NCBI RefSeq assembly: GCF_032362555.1
Contig: NC_083508.1
Coordinates: 4,121,001 to 4,185,000 of the forward strand
DNA from: Amyelois transitella
Taxonomy: Eukaryota; Arthropoda; Insecta; Lepidoptera; Pyralidae
Direction of reading: 5' to 3'
DNA: 64,000 nt
Below the pieces are notes generated by a model that ran no database searches, was not told the DNA's origin, and saw only the letters and a program-made list of their open reading frames with translations. A program made the translations under genes and the position numbers. The first letter of the stretch is position 1; the number at the start of each line of letters is the position of its first letter. Below, in pieces: positions 33,027-48,000 of this stretch.

Positions 33027-36000
33027 CTGTTGGACAATTACGTACTTTAGGACAGTCCGAAAACAGTGTAGTGAACGCAAAATGCGGACCGCATTCAGGA
33101 TTAAATTATCGAACATTTCAATAAAACTTTGTTTAAATATTTGTATGACCAATAAATATATACCATGAGACTGCTAAACTTGGCCATTCAGTCTTTTCAA
33201 GACTCTTAGGCTCAGTCTACCCCGCACGGGATATAGACATTATTATATATATGTATATTGAAGCTTATAGATAATATTTTTATGTAAACCGCATACCTCT
33301 GTCACTTGACTAAATTTAAGCATCTGTAATGATTCAGTAACTAATTCAGATAGTGAAACATGACCCATCATTCAAAATGTACTAACTTCGCCTTCTTCTG
33401 CAGAACGTTCTTCCCCTCCGTCAACAATCGCTGGAAATGATCAGATCGCACGAAGCGGGGGTAGCAGTCTTTCTTCAGGAGCAGATTGTACACGTGCTCG
33501 GCGGCGTGGTCCAGAGCGTAGCGGGACCCAGACTTGATGCCCTCGGCTACGCGCTCGGCCGTCGCGCCGTCGATGTTGATCTCACACGGCGCTCCTGGTT
33601 TCAGAAACTCCCTGCGGGAAATTCATGTACTGTATCATATCGGGAACCAAGGCGAACGATGATAAACAAGTTTTTGTAAAAAAACTTTGCTGCTCTCATA
33701 CTAGTGGTATTATACATATATATTACACATATACATCATGACGCTGGGATATACAAAGATGAAGAAACACTCAAACGATTTGATTTAAATTTGTCTGAGA
33801 AGATCAAAATCATCAATCTCGTTTAAGGCTAAATACACAGGAATTATTAAATTAAGACTTTATTGCTTTTTCGAGCTTGAAAAGGTGAATTTAGTCCCAG
33901 GTAATGTTAATAAAGTACGCAATGGTGATGAAAAAATGCTTCGTAAATAATACTCATATTTAGAGATGTTTAGATACTTACTCATAGATTTCTTCGAGCT
34001 TCTTCGGGATCTGCTTGGTGCTGCTTCTCCGCAAGTCCATGACAGCAAGCCAGAAACGGATGTTTTCGTGAGAATACTCCTTACGTAGAAAGCTGGTGAA
34101 CTCCTGGAGGCCCGTGGGGTCGGAGACCAGCTCTTCGATGGAAAGTGCCCAACGTTGCACACGCTTGTCGCTAGGTACTTCCACTCTAGAAGGAATTTAT
34201 GATGAACTTTGAAAATCGATTAAAAAAAACCATAGATGGTTTTATAACAAAATATCATTCGTTTTCGTTTATAGTCTCAGTCACAATTGATGATTCTAGT
34301 ATTAATCCAAATATTTGTAATCTATTCCATCACCACAAATATTGTACATTAAAAAAACTATGTTAAAAAGTAACAATCAAAATAATATAAAGATAAAGTA
34401 GGTTTTACCACAGATACGAAATAAAGAAAAAGTAACACAGAAACAAAACTTTTTGTTGTATTAAACTTAATAATCCAGTACTCACATGGGGCTGTTAATC
34501 TGCCAGAAGAGGGTATCGTCAGTGACCCAGGGGTTCGAAGGCTGTGGTGGAGTGATCCAGGGATCGTAGGGAGCGAAGGTCTCCGAGTAGGCCAGAAGGG
34601 CCTCTAGGGCAATGGAAGTCTTCACTCGCGTGCGATCCAGGCTCGCTTTTAGATGTTCAATCTGGGGATGAACATTTGAAGAAATGAAATCTTATTCTCA
34701 TTATCTACTCATAGAGCAACAGCGAGCAGTCAGCCATTGCCCCCACCACCCAGCAGTCGACATTATATTATTTTACGATTGTGAAATATTTTTTAATATA
34801 GTCTTATTATAAAAATACTTGTTCAATTTAAATATTTCTTTTATTTTCACTTATTGGATTTGGTAAATTTTATTTTTAGACGCGCTTTTCCTACGCATGT
34901 CTTACAATTTACAGGAGAGTTTTCTCAAGTGTTAATCTTATAATTTCTATCTTTTCTAAGTAGGCTAAGTTGTAGGTTATGATGTAAAGCAGGTACATTA
35001 TATCTTCTAGGATCTAGGTACATTACTTGGTAGGTATGTAATTAAGAATTCCTCCATTTGCAGCCCTCTTATAATTTAAACTATAATTGGTTCTAAAAAT
35101 ACATAAGCGATATCGAGGCTAGACGTTACGATACTATATTCTATTCCTACATTCAATGACAGCCTTTATGTGAACCAACAGTTGTTAACTGAAGCGAGGT
35201 TACCGACCTCTGAAAAGAGTAAGGAGTCGATAAAAAACAATGACAAAAGGTAAAATAGGGACTTATAACTCTGCCATGGCAGTGAATTTCCTTCGCGTGA
35301 CGAGGTTTATGTGATGTTTGCGTGACGCCGGGTGACAGGCGCGAGTATGTGGAAGTAGGAGTTCAACCTCATATGTCCTAATTGCAGTTATTTACATTAT
35401 GTCGTATGGATTCGAAATGACACGCACGAACTACATTTAAATTGAAGTCTTTGAATTTACATGTGGAACCTATTGGATAATATAGTTGTGACCATGTTCT
35501 CCAATTTAGAAAGACGCATTACATAGAGACTGTTTAATAAGGGATTATTTTTTAAAATTTTGAATTGATAAACTAAACATTCCCAAACAGTCGACGTTGA
35601 TCAGTGACTCCTAGATGCTTTTTCATACACCAGCTCCGCCAGACTCAAAATCAATGTGATACGTATACGTTTTATCAGCAGTAATCGACGACGCTTGCGA
35701 ATTATATATGGAATGTTCGTCTTGTCAGTTCTTACTTTTATATTTAATTATATTATTATATTATTTTAACCAGTATGGCCATTATAAACGTAAAATATTC
35801 AAACCCATGATTCAGTATTGGTTAGTTTCCCCTGAAAAGTTTGCAAGAAGTCGCTACGTGTAAAAACCTGAATTACCCAATGCAAATACATGTTCATCAC
35901 CACACTACGGGCTACTCTCCAGAGTGGTGAGGTTACATACGTACATACATATAGTGACGTCTATATATAGGCAATTGCCTAAAATAAGAATCCCAAGTTT

Positions 36001-39000
36001 ATAAGCCTATCCCTTAGTCGCCTTTTACTACATCCATAGGAGAGAGAAAGAGTGGTCCTATTCTTTTTTCTTGGTGCCAGGAACCACACGGCAGATGAGG
36101 TGGTAAACGGGATTTACGCCAGGAGTAGTATTAAGAGTAACAACTTTTTTATTTTTTTTTTGACAAATTACACAGATTGAGTTAGCCTCGAAGTAAGTTC
36201 GAAACAATGTCATCAGTTACCTCTCTCGTCAGCTGCTGAATGGTGCGCTTCTTGGGTCGCGGATGTCGATTGCGCAAGGGCACGGGGCAGGGCTCCAGCG
36301 CGCCGGGCACGCCAGGCGGAGGCCGAGCCACGCGCCAGTAGGCTCGCTCTTGACTATCGCTTACGATCTTGTCGCCTTTCTTTCTTTCTTTTGCCAATCG
36401 AACCTGGACAACGATTGCTCGTGGTTAGATACAATTCTTTATTTACTTTTGCATTTACCTCTTAACATACAAATTTCAAAATGGCGACTGCAATAAATTC
36501 TGAAAGACATTACATTTGTCCAAGTTGGTATTAAATATTAATATCATTCGTATGACAGAGAAAAAAATAAAAGGAGTTGTACAAAAACTCAAAGTAGTTG
36601 TTGTCAACTGAAGGTGTATCCATGATCCAAGCTGTACTTGGTTCCTCTTCCGGGTTGAGGGGGTTGTGTATTAGACGGGAGTTGCTTCGTATAAAATCTT
36701 ACCCACTCCAGACCTATGACCATAATGGACCTTGGGCTCCTCCCAGAGAGGACACCAACGGGATTTTTATTAGTGAAATACAAAAACTGAATTCCTTCAT
36801 TTATCTTTCAGGCAAGCTCAATTGATATTTTTGTTTTTATTTCGATCTTCGATTTCTAAATAAATATAGCACGGAGTCGAAGATGTGTCCTTTTCATATT
36901 TTTATTTAAAAAAAACTATTATTCATTAATACTTCAATGTCTTCTGAAGATGAACAATTGTTATTACCTACCAACTCTTCAATTTGTCTTTTTGGTTACT
37001 CATAGTCGACCATTTGTGGTTGCGTGATAGATTTTTTAATACTATTACACAACTACAAATGGTGAACCAGGGGCACCAGATTTCGTAGGACATAACTCTT
37101 CTTTCTTCTATAAATCTTCTGAATAGTTAAAAAAAATTACCTGTATCTGTGGAAATAATTAGCCTGAATAGAATTCAATTACATATTATTTCAGTAAAGA
37201 ACCAGCAGACCAGAACCGCAATATCAAACTGAATTAAAAATAATAAGTTTCATGTTTTAATTATTTTTATTATAAGTTTCCTTTTCTTTAAACTATCAAA
37301 AATAAACTGTCTTAATTTGGTTAATAATTATGTTATGTTCCCATGTATTGGTCTCTTGCCTTGTTAAAAGGGTATTTAGACATAAGTCATTATCTTATTT
37401 GTATAAACTTCAGGGAGATTTAGGTGTTAAAGAAAGCAAAAAAGAGAAGTTTTTCAAAAATAGTATGATTCTCGCAAGTCGTGCTATAAATACCACAGAA
37501 CCATACCTGTTCTTCTGCCTGCATAGTGATGAAATCCCATTTAGCGGCGAGATTCTTCTTCAAGTTGGCCAGGGCCTCCTGCTCGTAGTCTTCCAGGCCA
37601 TGCCTCTGCTTGTTTCTTAGTGTCCGCTTCACGAGATAGATGGCGTACTCAACATTGTCTGGGCCGAGGGTAGGCGCGCCGGACCCTCCCGCCACGCGCG
37701 GCGCCTGCCACGGCCAGTAATAAGGACTCTATGGACAAATAACAAGGAGTTTGTAAGTTCTAGTTTAATAAAACACAAGGAGAAGGAGTCCATGTGTACG
37801 TCATTCTTTTTACGTTATGTGTGGTCATTCTATAGAATTATGTATTCTACAGTGACGACGAATGGCCCGAAAAAGTAATTCATTTTTTCGAGTTTTCCTA
37901 GGTAGAATGGTTATCAATTGTAAAAAAATAATTTTAAAACAACGCATTAAATTAGTATCGCGATTTGCGCCTTTGTTGCATATTTGGTTCACTTAAAATA
38001 TTTTTGCAATAAGAGTAAAAGATTTTAAAAGTTTTTCAAGGTACTTATAAATTTTATAAAAATGTGAGTTGTATAAAGTCAAAAAAGCATTTGTTTCCAA
38101 AAATTTGCAAAATAGTTATAGGTATAAAAGATTCACAAAAATATGACAGCTATTACTTAACTAAAATTGTATTTGGTGTGTTATGCTTAATAAAAACGTG
38201 ATGTGAAAAGAAGGTGTCAAAATTGAATCTGCTACAGAAATACTCACTTGAAATCTATATAGAGAAGAATCGTCCTTAAGCAGGAGATTTTTCGAATCGT
38301 TGACAGGAAAGAAGTAACCATATTGACAGAGTTGATTGGCTAAATTTATTGCTTCAACTGAAATACAGAAGGAGGATATTATTACAAGGATATTTGTGAA
38401 AATACTTATATACAGATAACTTCAACACTAAAAGCAGGGGTTAGGTATAGTATAGGCTAGAAAAGAATATAAAAATAACGTAAGCTGGTGTAAATGTAGA
38501 CATTCATCTTAATTTGTGTCTGATTCTAATGATGCAAAAACAAGTAAATTGTGAGCCGATATGGTTGCTACATAGAACTGAAGAGTGATGCAGAACTGAC
38601 AATCATGCAGAGGAGAGTGATGGCTCTACCTACATATCAACACCTGGGGAAACAGGTTGCACTTCTCACTATAGCTATGTTCTACGGGAATCCTGCGGCG
38701 ATAGCCTACCCAAGGCCCAGTGCTGACCACTAAACACTCACCATTGCTAGATACATCAAGATTAAACCGTTCCATTAGCCATTCGACAAGATCGTAACCT
38801 GTAACACAAAAAATACAAAAATTAATATATAGCTAGTATAAAATAGCTTAATTGTTTGTTACAAGATAAGGAAGAGCACGAATAAGAAATACCTTAAAGC
38901 TAATGTTGACATGGCTTTGGAGTGTGCAAAAAAGTAGTGATTTTTAATGTCCCATTTAATGTCGATATCTTTGGGGGCTTTTCAACAGCTTTACAAATTT

Positions 39001-42000
39001 TGAATAATTTTAAATACGTGATGGTCTTCGTGTGGCTGCTTTTCAGTACCTCAATGTAATATGCAAAATTACGTAAAATAAAAATAATTCATTTTAGCCA
39101 AATTGTATTATCCAATTTGTGTTCATTGAAAATTTTAATATTTGTAAATTTTCATATATGGTCATAATAATAATTATTACTATCCATATAAGTATTTTAA
39201 ATGGTAAAGTCTCCAACCAAGGCTATTGTCTAATTTTATACTTAATGTTATTTCATTTCAAGTCCGGCAAGGAATGCAGTTAGACTCGTAAAAACTGTTT
39301 ACTATTGCACGGTAAAACAAAACAGTTGCGTGTTACCAGTAACTATAACTTCGCATAATTATAAACCAACCAAATTAAATATACCATTAATATTGCATGT
39401 GGTTATAGCGCACTACGGAAATTAATTACGTATGTATGCAATGCATCTATCAGAATAAATCGGTTGGGTTAGGTAAGCAAATTACCAATTGGATTCAGAT
39501 AAAAAATACTGTATTATTTTTTTTAAACACATAAAAAAGAACAGTGACTGAGTTAATCGAAAGTATAGTAGATTAGATTATTCCCATGGGAGCGTAACCC
39601 CATCCAGAATCTAAAATATACGTAGAACTAGAAATGCGACTTCGTTTGATGTACACCCAATACCTTTTAAAGGGTATTCATTTACTGGATATAAATTTGA
39701 GAACGATTCTTCTTTTAGGCGTTGGCCTTAAAACATGTCATTATCAACATGAACTTCAGTTTCGTGAAACATAACGACACTAATTGAGTCGGAGAGGTGT
39801 GGATACAACGAAATAAGTATGCAAGGATCGTGGCAAATAGAAAGATATAATGTCTGCCTACCCCTCCAGGAAAGAGGCGAATTATATACAGGTTGTCCAG
39901 TAAATCGCGTTGTATATTGAGACCACTTAGTGTTTGATTCTCGTTCCAAATAATTATTAACAAAATAATTTCCATTTCAATATTAGTAGACGCGCTAATG
40001 GTACCTAAAGGAATAGTTTAATTTTCAAACATTCGACATAAACACATGTACGTTTTATAGGGATTTATAAATTTGACCTGTCAAGTATACCTACAGCTCG
40101 GTCAAATTTACAAATTTACGAATGAATTGTACCTAGTATTGATTTTACAATCAGTTTATGCCTTAGACGCCATACAACACATGTAAAGCTACTTTTAATG
40201 ACTTGCTTTTTTGCTTCACCAAAAAATAGGGTACGTATTTAAAAATACAAGTTATTTAGCCGTGTTGTTTCTGATAGAGTAAAAAATACTCCTTCATGAC
40301 TTCCCATTGTTATCGCAAGAAGCGAATAAGAACTTATTAAAAATAAAATAGATTAAGGACCGTAAATAAAATGAAAAAACTATTCCGGCTAAAACGGCAA
40401 AAAATATTTTTATTTACTACATGTTTATGGTATGCTCAATTTTCTTTCTCAATTTTTAGACTTTAAAGAAGCCAGCGACTGAAAATGCAATAAGTACAGG
40501 GTGAGTGTGAGAGAAATATAAATTCGAACTTCATGAAACGATTTACCGGACACAAATGTACAAAATGACCACCTTAGCAGTTAATCATACAAATGAGTCT
40601 ATTTTATTAATCTAACTAATTATTCGGTTTACATTTCCGATGTACAACTTACCCATAAAAGCTGACGGAATAACACTTAGAAAAAGTTTCTGACTTCTCA
40701 CTGGCACACCCGTATGTGGATCTTGCATTTCTTTGATCAAACTTTCCATCTGAAATAAAAATAAGAAACATAAGGCATTTCAAATTTTCAAACATCCTGA
40801 AATCGGAAGGTACATTTTATCAGTTTTGGTTACTATGGTTGGATGTGTAACCATAATCAAGTTGGGATTCCACATGACACGACTGCCGTTTGACTGCGCA
40901 ACTTTTGCAAGGGATCTTTATTGGGTCGTGGTAACATATTCAGTAGCCTGAATGCACAGGTTTTCTCGGATTTTTTCCATTGCCGTCGCAGCGGTAGGAT
41001 TAGAGAATGAAGGCAGATCTCACCCTGTTCCTCAATCGTTCGACCAGTGACGCTCAGTTCTATATGGGTGTGGTACCCCCACGCCAAGACTGTCCCCAGT
41101 AGTACTTACTTTTTCCACGTAAATATATATATCACAATATCGTGTAACGGTTACATAAATAATATCTGAAAATAACTCAACGTCCGCGGAGACGATGACT
41201 GCATCGTAATGGAACCGCACGGTTATTAGCTATCTTGTAGAAGAAAAGCGATAGCCTGAAATTTAGAAATATCTGCTCCCAAATGACTACTTCGTATTAC
41301 CTAGCACAAAACCCACAGCTCTAGTGAAAGCACGGATAGTGCTACTTCTACATAACAAAAAGAGTACTAAAAATGTGCGTTACCATGCAAAGCTTACTGC
41401 TGAAAGTGATTACGCCGTAATTATTTTTGCATTGAAATCGAGAAAGTTCGAATTAATCACCGCTTATTTCTGATGCCATGTTAGTTTCGTTATAACCCGT
41501 TTACTATGGATTTTAAGCAAATATGTACAGGCATAATTTATTAGAAAGGGTAGACTTCGGACGCGAAAAAAACAAAATCCCGTTCCTGCCGGAATTTCGG
41601 GAAATCTTCTCATAGTGCATATCTAGACACATAACCGATATACCAAATTTCAAGTCCGTTCAGCAGATTTTATTTCAAGACTATTTTACTAAAAGATTAG
41701 AGTTATGAGATTGATTTTAGATTTGTGAATAAGCGAGTACATTAATATTCAGTCTTAAATTCTGACCTTTAGTTTTGACACCCACTCAAGTTTTGGGTTA
41801 TACAGACAAAACACTCACTTTTAGTTAGCATTATGTTCTACATAGTTTCGAATTAGTTATGTTTATTTTATTTACTAAGAACACTTTAAAAAATATTACG
41901 GTTTTATCACTTGCTCGAAATTTCCGCTTTTGCCTATAAGACGAGTGTCATGATCGGATGACGTCAGTCGTGTCCTTGTGGGTCACAGCACTTGAGTAGT

Positions 42001-45000
42001 ATCCCCAAGCGACCCTGACGACGAGGGCCCTCAAACCCTCTTCTCAACCATCGAGATGCCAGTAGACTGCATTTATCGAACTTGATCTAATGTGAAGCTT
42101 TGCTCAAGTCGATCATTTATATTTACTCACTTTTTCCCGCGGTTTCATAATCATACATTTTCATTTATATACGAGATTTTTATAAACGTTTGCAAAATTT
42201 GTCAAAATCAGTGGAGATTTGTAAAGAAAAACATTTTTGAAAGAATTCGTAGTCAATTTGACCTGTCGGCCTGTTCGCTACCTGATTACTGGCATACTGC
42301 TTTTACTAACGGCTTTGCCCGCGAAAATTTAACGCCACCTACACGCGCGAATTTAGCGCCACCTTCAAAAAAGTACAGTTTTTTCCCAAATTCACGGTAA
42401 CTATGGTCAGGATGTTTTCATCCTGACCATGACCACGGTAACTATGGTCAGGATGTTTTCATCCTGACCATAGTTACCGTGGAATTTAATCAAATTAAAT
42501 TAAATTTACCAGACTCTTAATTATAAACGCAAAATGTCAAGAAGATTGGATCATAAGATAACGCGTGAAGAGACAACAAAAGAAACAATAAACTTCCTTT
42601 CGCATTTATAATATTAAGTGGGATGTCTAAGTAAGTTTTATTTTTTCTCACGTTTCTCCTGCTATTTCTCTCCCTATATTATTTCTTCGGTTAAAACCCC
42701 AGTAGAACTGAGAATGTAGTCTGTTTTATACGGAAAGGAAAGTGTCACACAAACTGTGAAAGTACCTACGATTTCTATGAGCAACAACTATTTAATGTTC
42801 CCACTGCCGGGGTACTGGCCTTTCCTTATGGATTGGTAAAGTGTCACAAGCAAGGAAAGTATTTTAATTTAAACAAATGAATACAGTACAATTTACTAGA
42901 ACAATAGCTAATAACACGTTATCAAACACGGATTGATTACATGATCGCTGATCAGTTGATAAAATATTTGACAACGGATCGCATTGTGTGATTTCTGGGT
43001 GGGCCCAGGAGACGGGAGTTAGAGCGGAGGCTAAGGCGGTGACGTCACGGGCGCGATCGATCCGAGGGTCACATCGCCCCCCTACCCTCCTCCTCACCCT
43101 TCTACAATTCATTACACGTAAAGATTGTTTGTTTTGAACGTCTTCACCTTGACTGAATCTTATATTCGACGTTTAACACGGATAACTGTGTCAGACGAAA
43201 TTTATACCGCGATATGTAAACAGTATGGAAATAATTTCTTGATGTTCCGTATTAGGTGAAGCAGTTTGTTTTAATTAGGTCTAGCAATGTCAATCGCTAA
43301 ATTGGTGTTGTGTTCCCGAAAGAATCTCAAGATTGTAAGCGTTTTTCATAATTTTTATAAACTTCGTTTTTTATCCCAAACACAGAGTTGAGAGGAATGA
43401 ATTGTGGTCAGCACTTTCTATGCATGGGGTGAGCAGTCTCTTGATACGAGCACTGAAATCCTTATATGAGGATTCGAGTGCTTGTGTCAGGATAAACGGA
43501 GCGCACACTGAGTGGTTTAAGATTGAGAAAGGTGTTAGGCAGGGATGTGTTGCGTCACCGTGGCTGTTCAACCTATTTATGGATAGTTGTTTGACAGATT
43601 TGAAAGAGTCTGAAAGTGGATTAAGGATGAATGAATTACTCGTCAAATGTCTGCTCTATGCCGACGATCAGGTTATACTGGCGTCATCAGCGGAGGAGTT
43701 ACAGGAGATGGTAAACTGTATGCATGAAGCTTTAAAAGAGAAAGGAATGAAAGTGAACGTAAGTAAAACTAAAACACTGGTTTTTGAAATGGAGAAAGAA
43801 ATGACAGCATGTAATATTTTGATTGGAGGAGAAAAAGTTGAGCAAGTGAAAGAGTTTGTATATCTAGGATCAAAGTTTACATCAGATGGCAAGTGTGATA
43901 GTGATATTGAAAGGAGAGTGAACGCGGGGAACATGGTGAATGGAGCTTTGCATGCCTTTATGAGCAGTCAGAAACTATCCAAAAAGGCTCGACTGGCTGT
44001 GCACAGGGGCGTGTTGGTCCCGACATTAATGTATGGGAGTGAAAGTTGGGTATGGCAAAAGAAGCACGAAAGCAGAATAAATGCAGTGGAAATGAGAGCG
44101 TTAAGGAGTATGTTGGGTGTGAAATTGAGTGACCGGATAAGGAACAGCGTGATAAGGGAGTGTTGTGATGTGAAAGAAGATGTAGTTACAGGAATAGAAA
44201 AGGGTATGTTGAGATGGTTCGGTCATGTGGAGAGGATGAATGAAAACAGGTTGACTAAGCAGATATACAAGGAGAGTGTGGAGGGAAAGGTCGGGGTGGG
44301 AAGACCTAGACGAACATATCTTGATCAAATTAAGGACGTCCTGGTGAAGGGTCAGGTCAAAAGTGCCCGAAACCGCCGAGCTTGCATGAAGAGAGTTATG
44401 AATGTGGATGAAGCAAAGGAAGTATGCAGGGATCGTGGCAAGTGGAAAGAGGTAGTCTCTGCCTACCCCTCCGGGAAAGAGGCGTGAGTTTATGTATGTA
44501 TGTATGTATGTTTTATCCCAAACTATCAGGAATCACACGCCACTTTTTAGAAATGGTGAAAATAAGAAGAAAAAATTGAATCTGCATGCAATAAAAAAAT
44601 TTCACGCACATAGTTTTATTCACATAGATATTATCAATTCCACAGCTTGTTCACACGGGCGCTTCGGTTTGATGTGATACACCGTATTAGCTGCGGGTTT
44701 TGCAATTAACAAGTACGTTGTACCTGTTAAACTTGAGAGCAGATGATAATACCATTCTTGGATATCGCTCGCCCGTCATGGGATTTGAACACGCTCACAC
44801 ATACCGTTAGCAAACGCAATTGATATCAAATTTTACAGTAGATAAATGATCTCTTAACAAAGTTAAGTTGATTTATTTATATCCTAAAAAAATGTGTGCC
44901 AAATTGACTGAATTCCATTTAGTCGAAAGAAACTAGTGTGCTTTGATAGATTAGTGAGTTCTTCCCCAATTTTATTCGAAATATAATTGTTGCTGTTGCA

Positions 45001-48000
45001 AAGGTGGGTTTCCCAATAACATGTGTGACCGCGGCTCTGTACCTACAGATGATGATTTCTTGCATAAAAGATATAATATTGTGAGGCATAAACAATTCAA
45101 TATTACCCATGGAAGGAGTCCACTTGTAGGTAGGTAGAGAATCAGGCGCTATTGGCTTTAGCATATTCCGATCTAGTAGTTTCATTTTACCAAATATTTT
45201 ACGCATTAGGTTGTGTAAGCAGTTTCTGGCATTCCGGCTAATGTATTAGGGCCGGGGGAGTCGTCGAGCTCGTAATCTCGTGGGCGGGTTTAGCGCCGCG
45301 CCCCGCGCACCCTGGGCCTTTTACTTTTTCGCTGACTCCTGCTCAATTAATAAATACTTTGGCCGAATTGTTAAACCGAAAATTTTGAACAAAGAGAATG
45401 ACCGCTTAATTATTATTTTTTATAGAAATGTTTTGTATTAGGAAAATTGGCGCACACTAGGTATTTCAGTTTGGTTTAAGTGCAAATATGTTCAGTTTCA
45501 TCTTGTCCTAACTGAATTTCCAATCCATGTGACTTAACTTATACCAGAAAGTAAAAGTATAAAAACAAAATTTCTCTGAGATGTGGGTTTTGTAATTCAA
45601 ATTGTATTAATTTGAAATACCTCATACCGTGGCAGAGATTTCCATTCAGTTCAAAAGCTCTTGCTTTTTGTCCTCAGTTTTGGCACGGCTCCAGAGGCTT
45701 CCTAATATTTCGCGAGCTATAATTTATGGCCTCGCTCTACCTACATGCGGAACATTTTTCATCGTTGGGGAAACCTGCCTATTTAATGTGCTATGGTAAG
45801 TAAGGGCATGAGGTTGGTATGTTCCAAATCTACAAAAGAGTGCAATAACTGTTACTGGGGGGAAACTAGAATGGAAATTCTTTAGTATATTGTAAGTGCA
45901 AAGTCGTTAGTTTTACTGAGAGTATATAATAATATGACAATAATTACATCTTTTTTCTTTGTAGTTGACCATATTTAACATTTATGTGCTGAGGAAGTTC
46001 CTACATATCTGCAAAATCTTTATCTTCATTTCTATGAGAAAATTACAAAAAACAATAACATATTAGGATATGTGGGGTGTATAAATTTACCAATTTAAAT
46101 TTAAAACTGAGAAATTTCTACTAGGTTCGGCGTGCTTTGCCTTAAGTCCTTAGTGCTCCGAATCATTTTTCGCGATAAAGAGCCAGAATTTCTTCGGACT
46201 GCCCCTTCTGCCTGGGTCCAGTAGAAGTGGCAAAGTCAGACATTAATTGTTCCTCAGAAAGCGTAGACTCTCTTTTGTATTTTGACTTATGCTGTTTTAT
46301 ATTACGAACTTAAAAAGTTGTGTAGTTTATTTAGTGCCTACACATTTCTCTTGTTACTTTATTGACTAAAATCTATCACCATTTTTTACAACATTGAATA
46401 ATATGTTGGTTGATATCTGACAGGACATGCTCGGTGTGTGACCTGTGTCACATGCTACTTTTCTTCAAATTGGTTTCACTGTTTGTCGTGGGGGATTTTT
46501 CGTTTCGGTCTACGACTTGTTTGGGATTTTTCCATTAAGGTTTTTGCCAATCTACAAAACCGTACAAGAAAATTATTTCTAACCATCCTAACAGCTAGGC
46601 ACCCATTCGTCCACTCGTTAATCTCTACTCAGCAGCAATTAATCAGCATTCCGGGTATGTGCGTTGTGTAGCATTCAGCCCTGGCGTATTGTGTGACGGC
46701 GTCCGGGTTGTAACAAAGCGAAGCGAGCGCTCGCAGAGTATAAAAGCCTTCCCTAGGCAGCTTGTAAATCAGGCACGTCAATATGGGTAATTATTCTGAC
46801 ATACACACACACAAACATCGTGTTTTTGCGAAATTTATAAAGCTTGCTTTGCTCTGTTTCCATTGCGAACGATTCCAGAAAAAAGGATACTATGTTACCC
46901 CTGAAGGTTTTTGTCTATATCTGTGTAGCATCAAACTCAGTCATTCAATTATGAGTATAGACTAGATAGAGCGTAAAGTCACAATTGATATTCAGATGGT
47001 TGAAATTTTAGATCATCATCAACCCAGCATAGAAACAATTCTAAAGACTAAAAACTGTAGAAAGGCTAAAAACTTTTGCAATACTTTCCCAATACACGAC
47101 ACGAGGCCCAAGGACGGATCGAGCCTTTCATAAAGTTGTGGGCACAGCCACCCGAAAATCGGTCGTGATCTGATATGAGTAAGTCATGATCGATAGATAT
47201 TTCAATCATACAGAATATAGCTGGATTTATTAATAAGTTAGATGTTTTCTTTTCATTAAATTCTGCGCGAAAGAAGTCGGGATCCTAGTAGTACAATTAT
47301 TTGATGTTTTGAGCTCAGACAAAATTTAGATGTTATGTTGACATGGTTTTTTAACGCTGTGGTGTTACAAAAATTATTGAAGACACATATTATCTGCACG
47401 AAGAAATAATTAAGCGTAGAATATAAAGTACATAATCAAGCCATTGTTACATCCGGATATGTACTTATATCATTGTCAATAAAAAGTGACGCTATCTATT
47501 GAATCTTAATCTTGAAGCGCCATTTATAAATTGATATATAAAAGTATAGTAAGTACCTTCGTATCCTAAGGACATACCAAACTTTCTGTCTTTTATTAGG
47601 TATCTAATGTTATAGTACTCGCGAAGTGACTTGTCGGAAATGCAAATTTTGAAGGACATACCACTCAATGCAAATTAGGTATAATTTAGATATTAATCTT
47701 TATAACATTCACTTCTAAGCATAATGATCATATTGTAAGGCATTTATTTTATTTGCTCTCGTGGAAAATACAAAAATCTTTCCTCAGCGGACGCTGAACA
47801 TTGTTTATAGATCTGATAGACAGGCTAAGGTTTATATATAAGAACAGATTTTACTATATTTCCGGACCCAACACTATATCCAAACGTTGTATACTCCAGA
47901 ATTATTAATAGTAAACGCAATCGCAACTCAGTCTACCAAGTTTTACCTTCAATCCGTGAAATGGCTTTAAAAATGTATGTGAAAATCCCAATTTAGCGTC

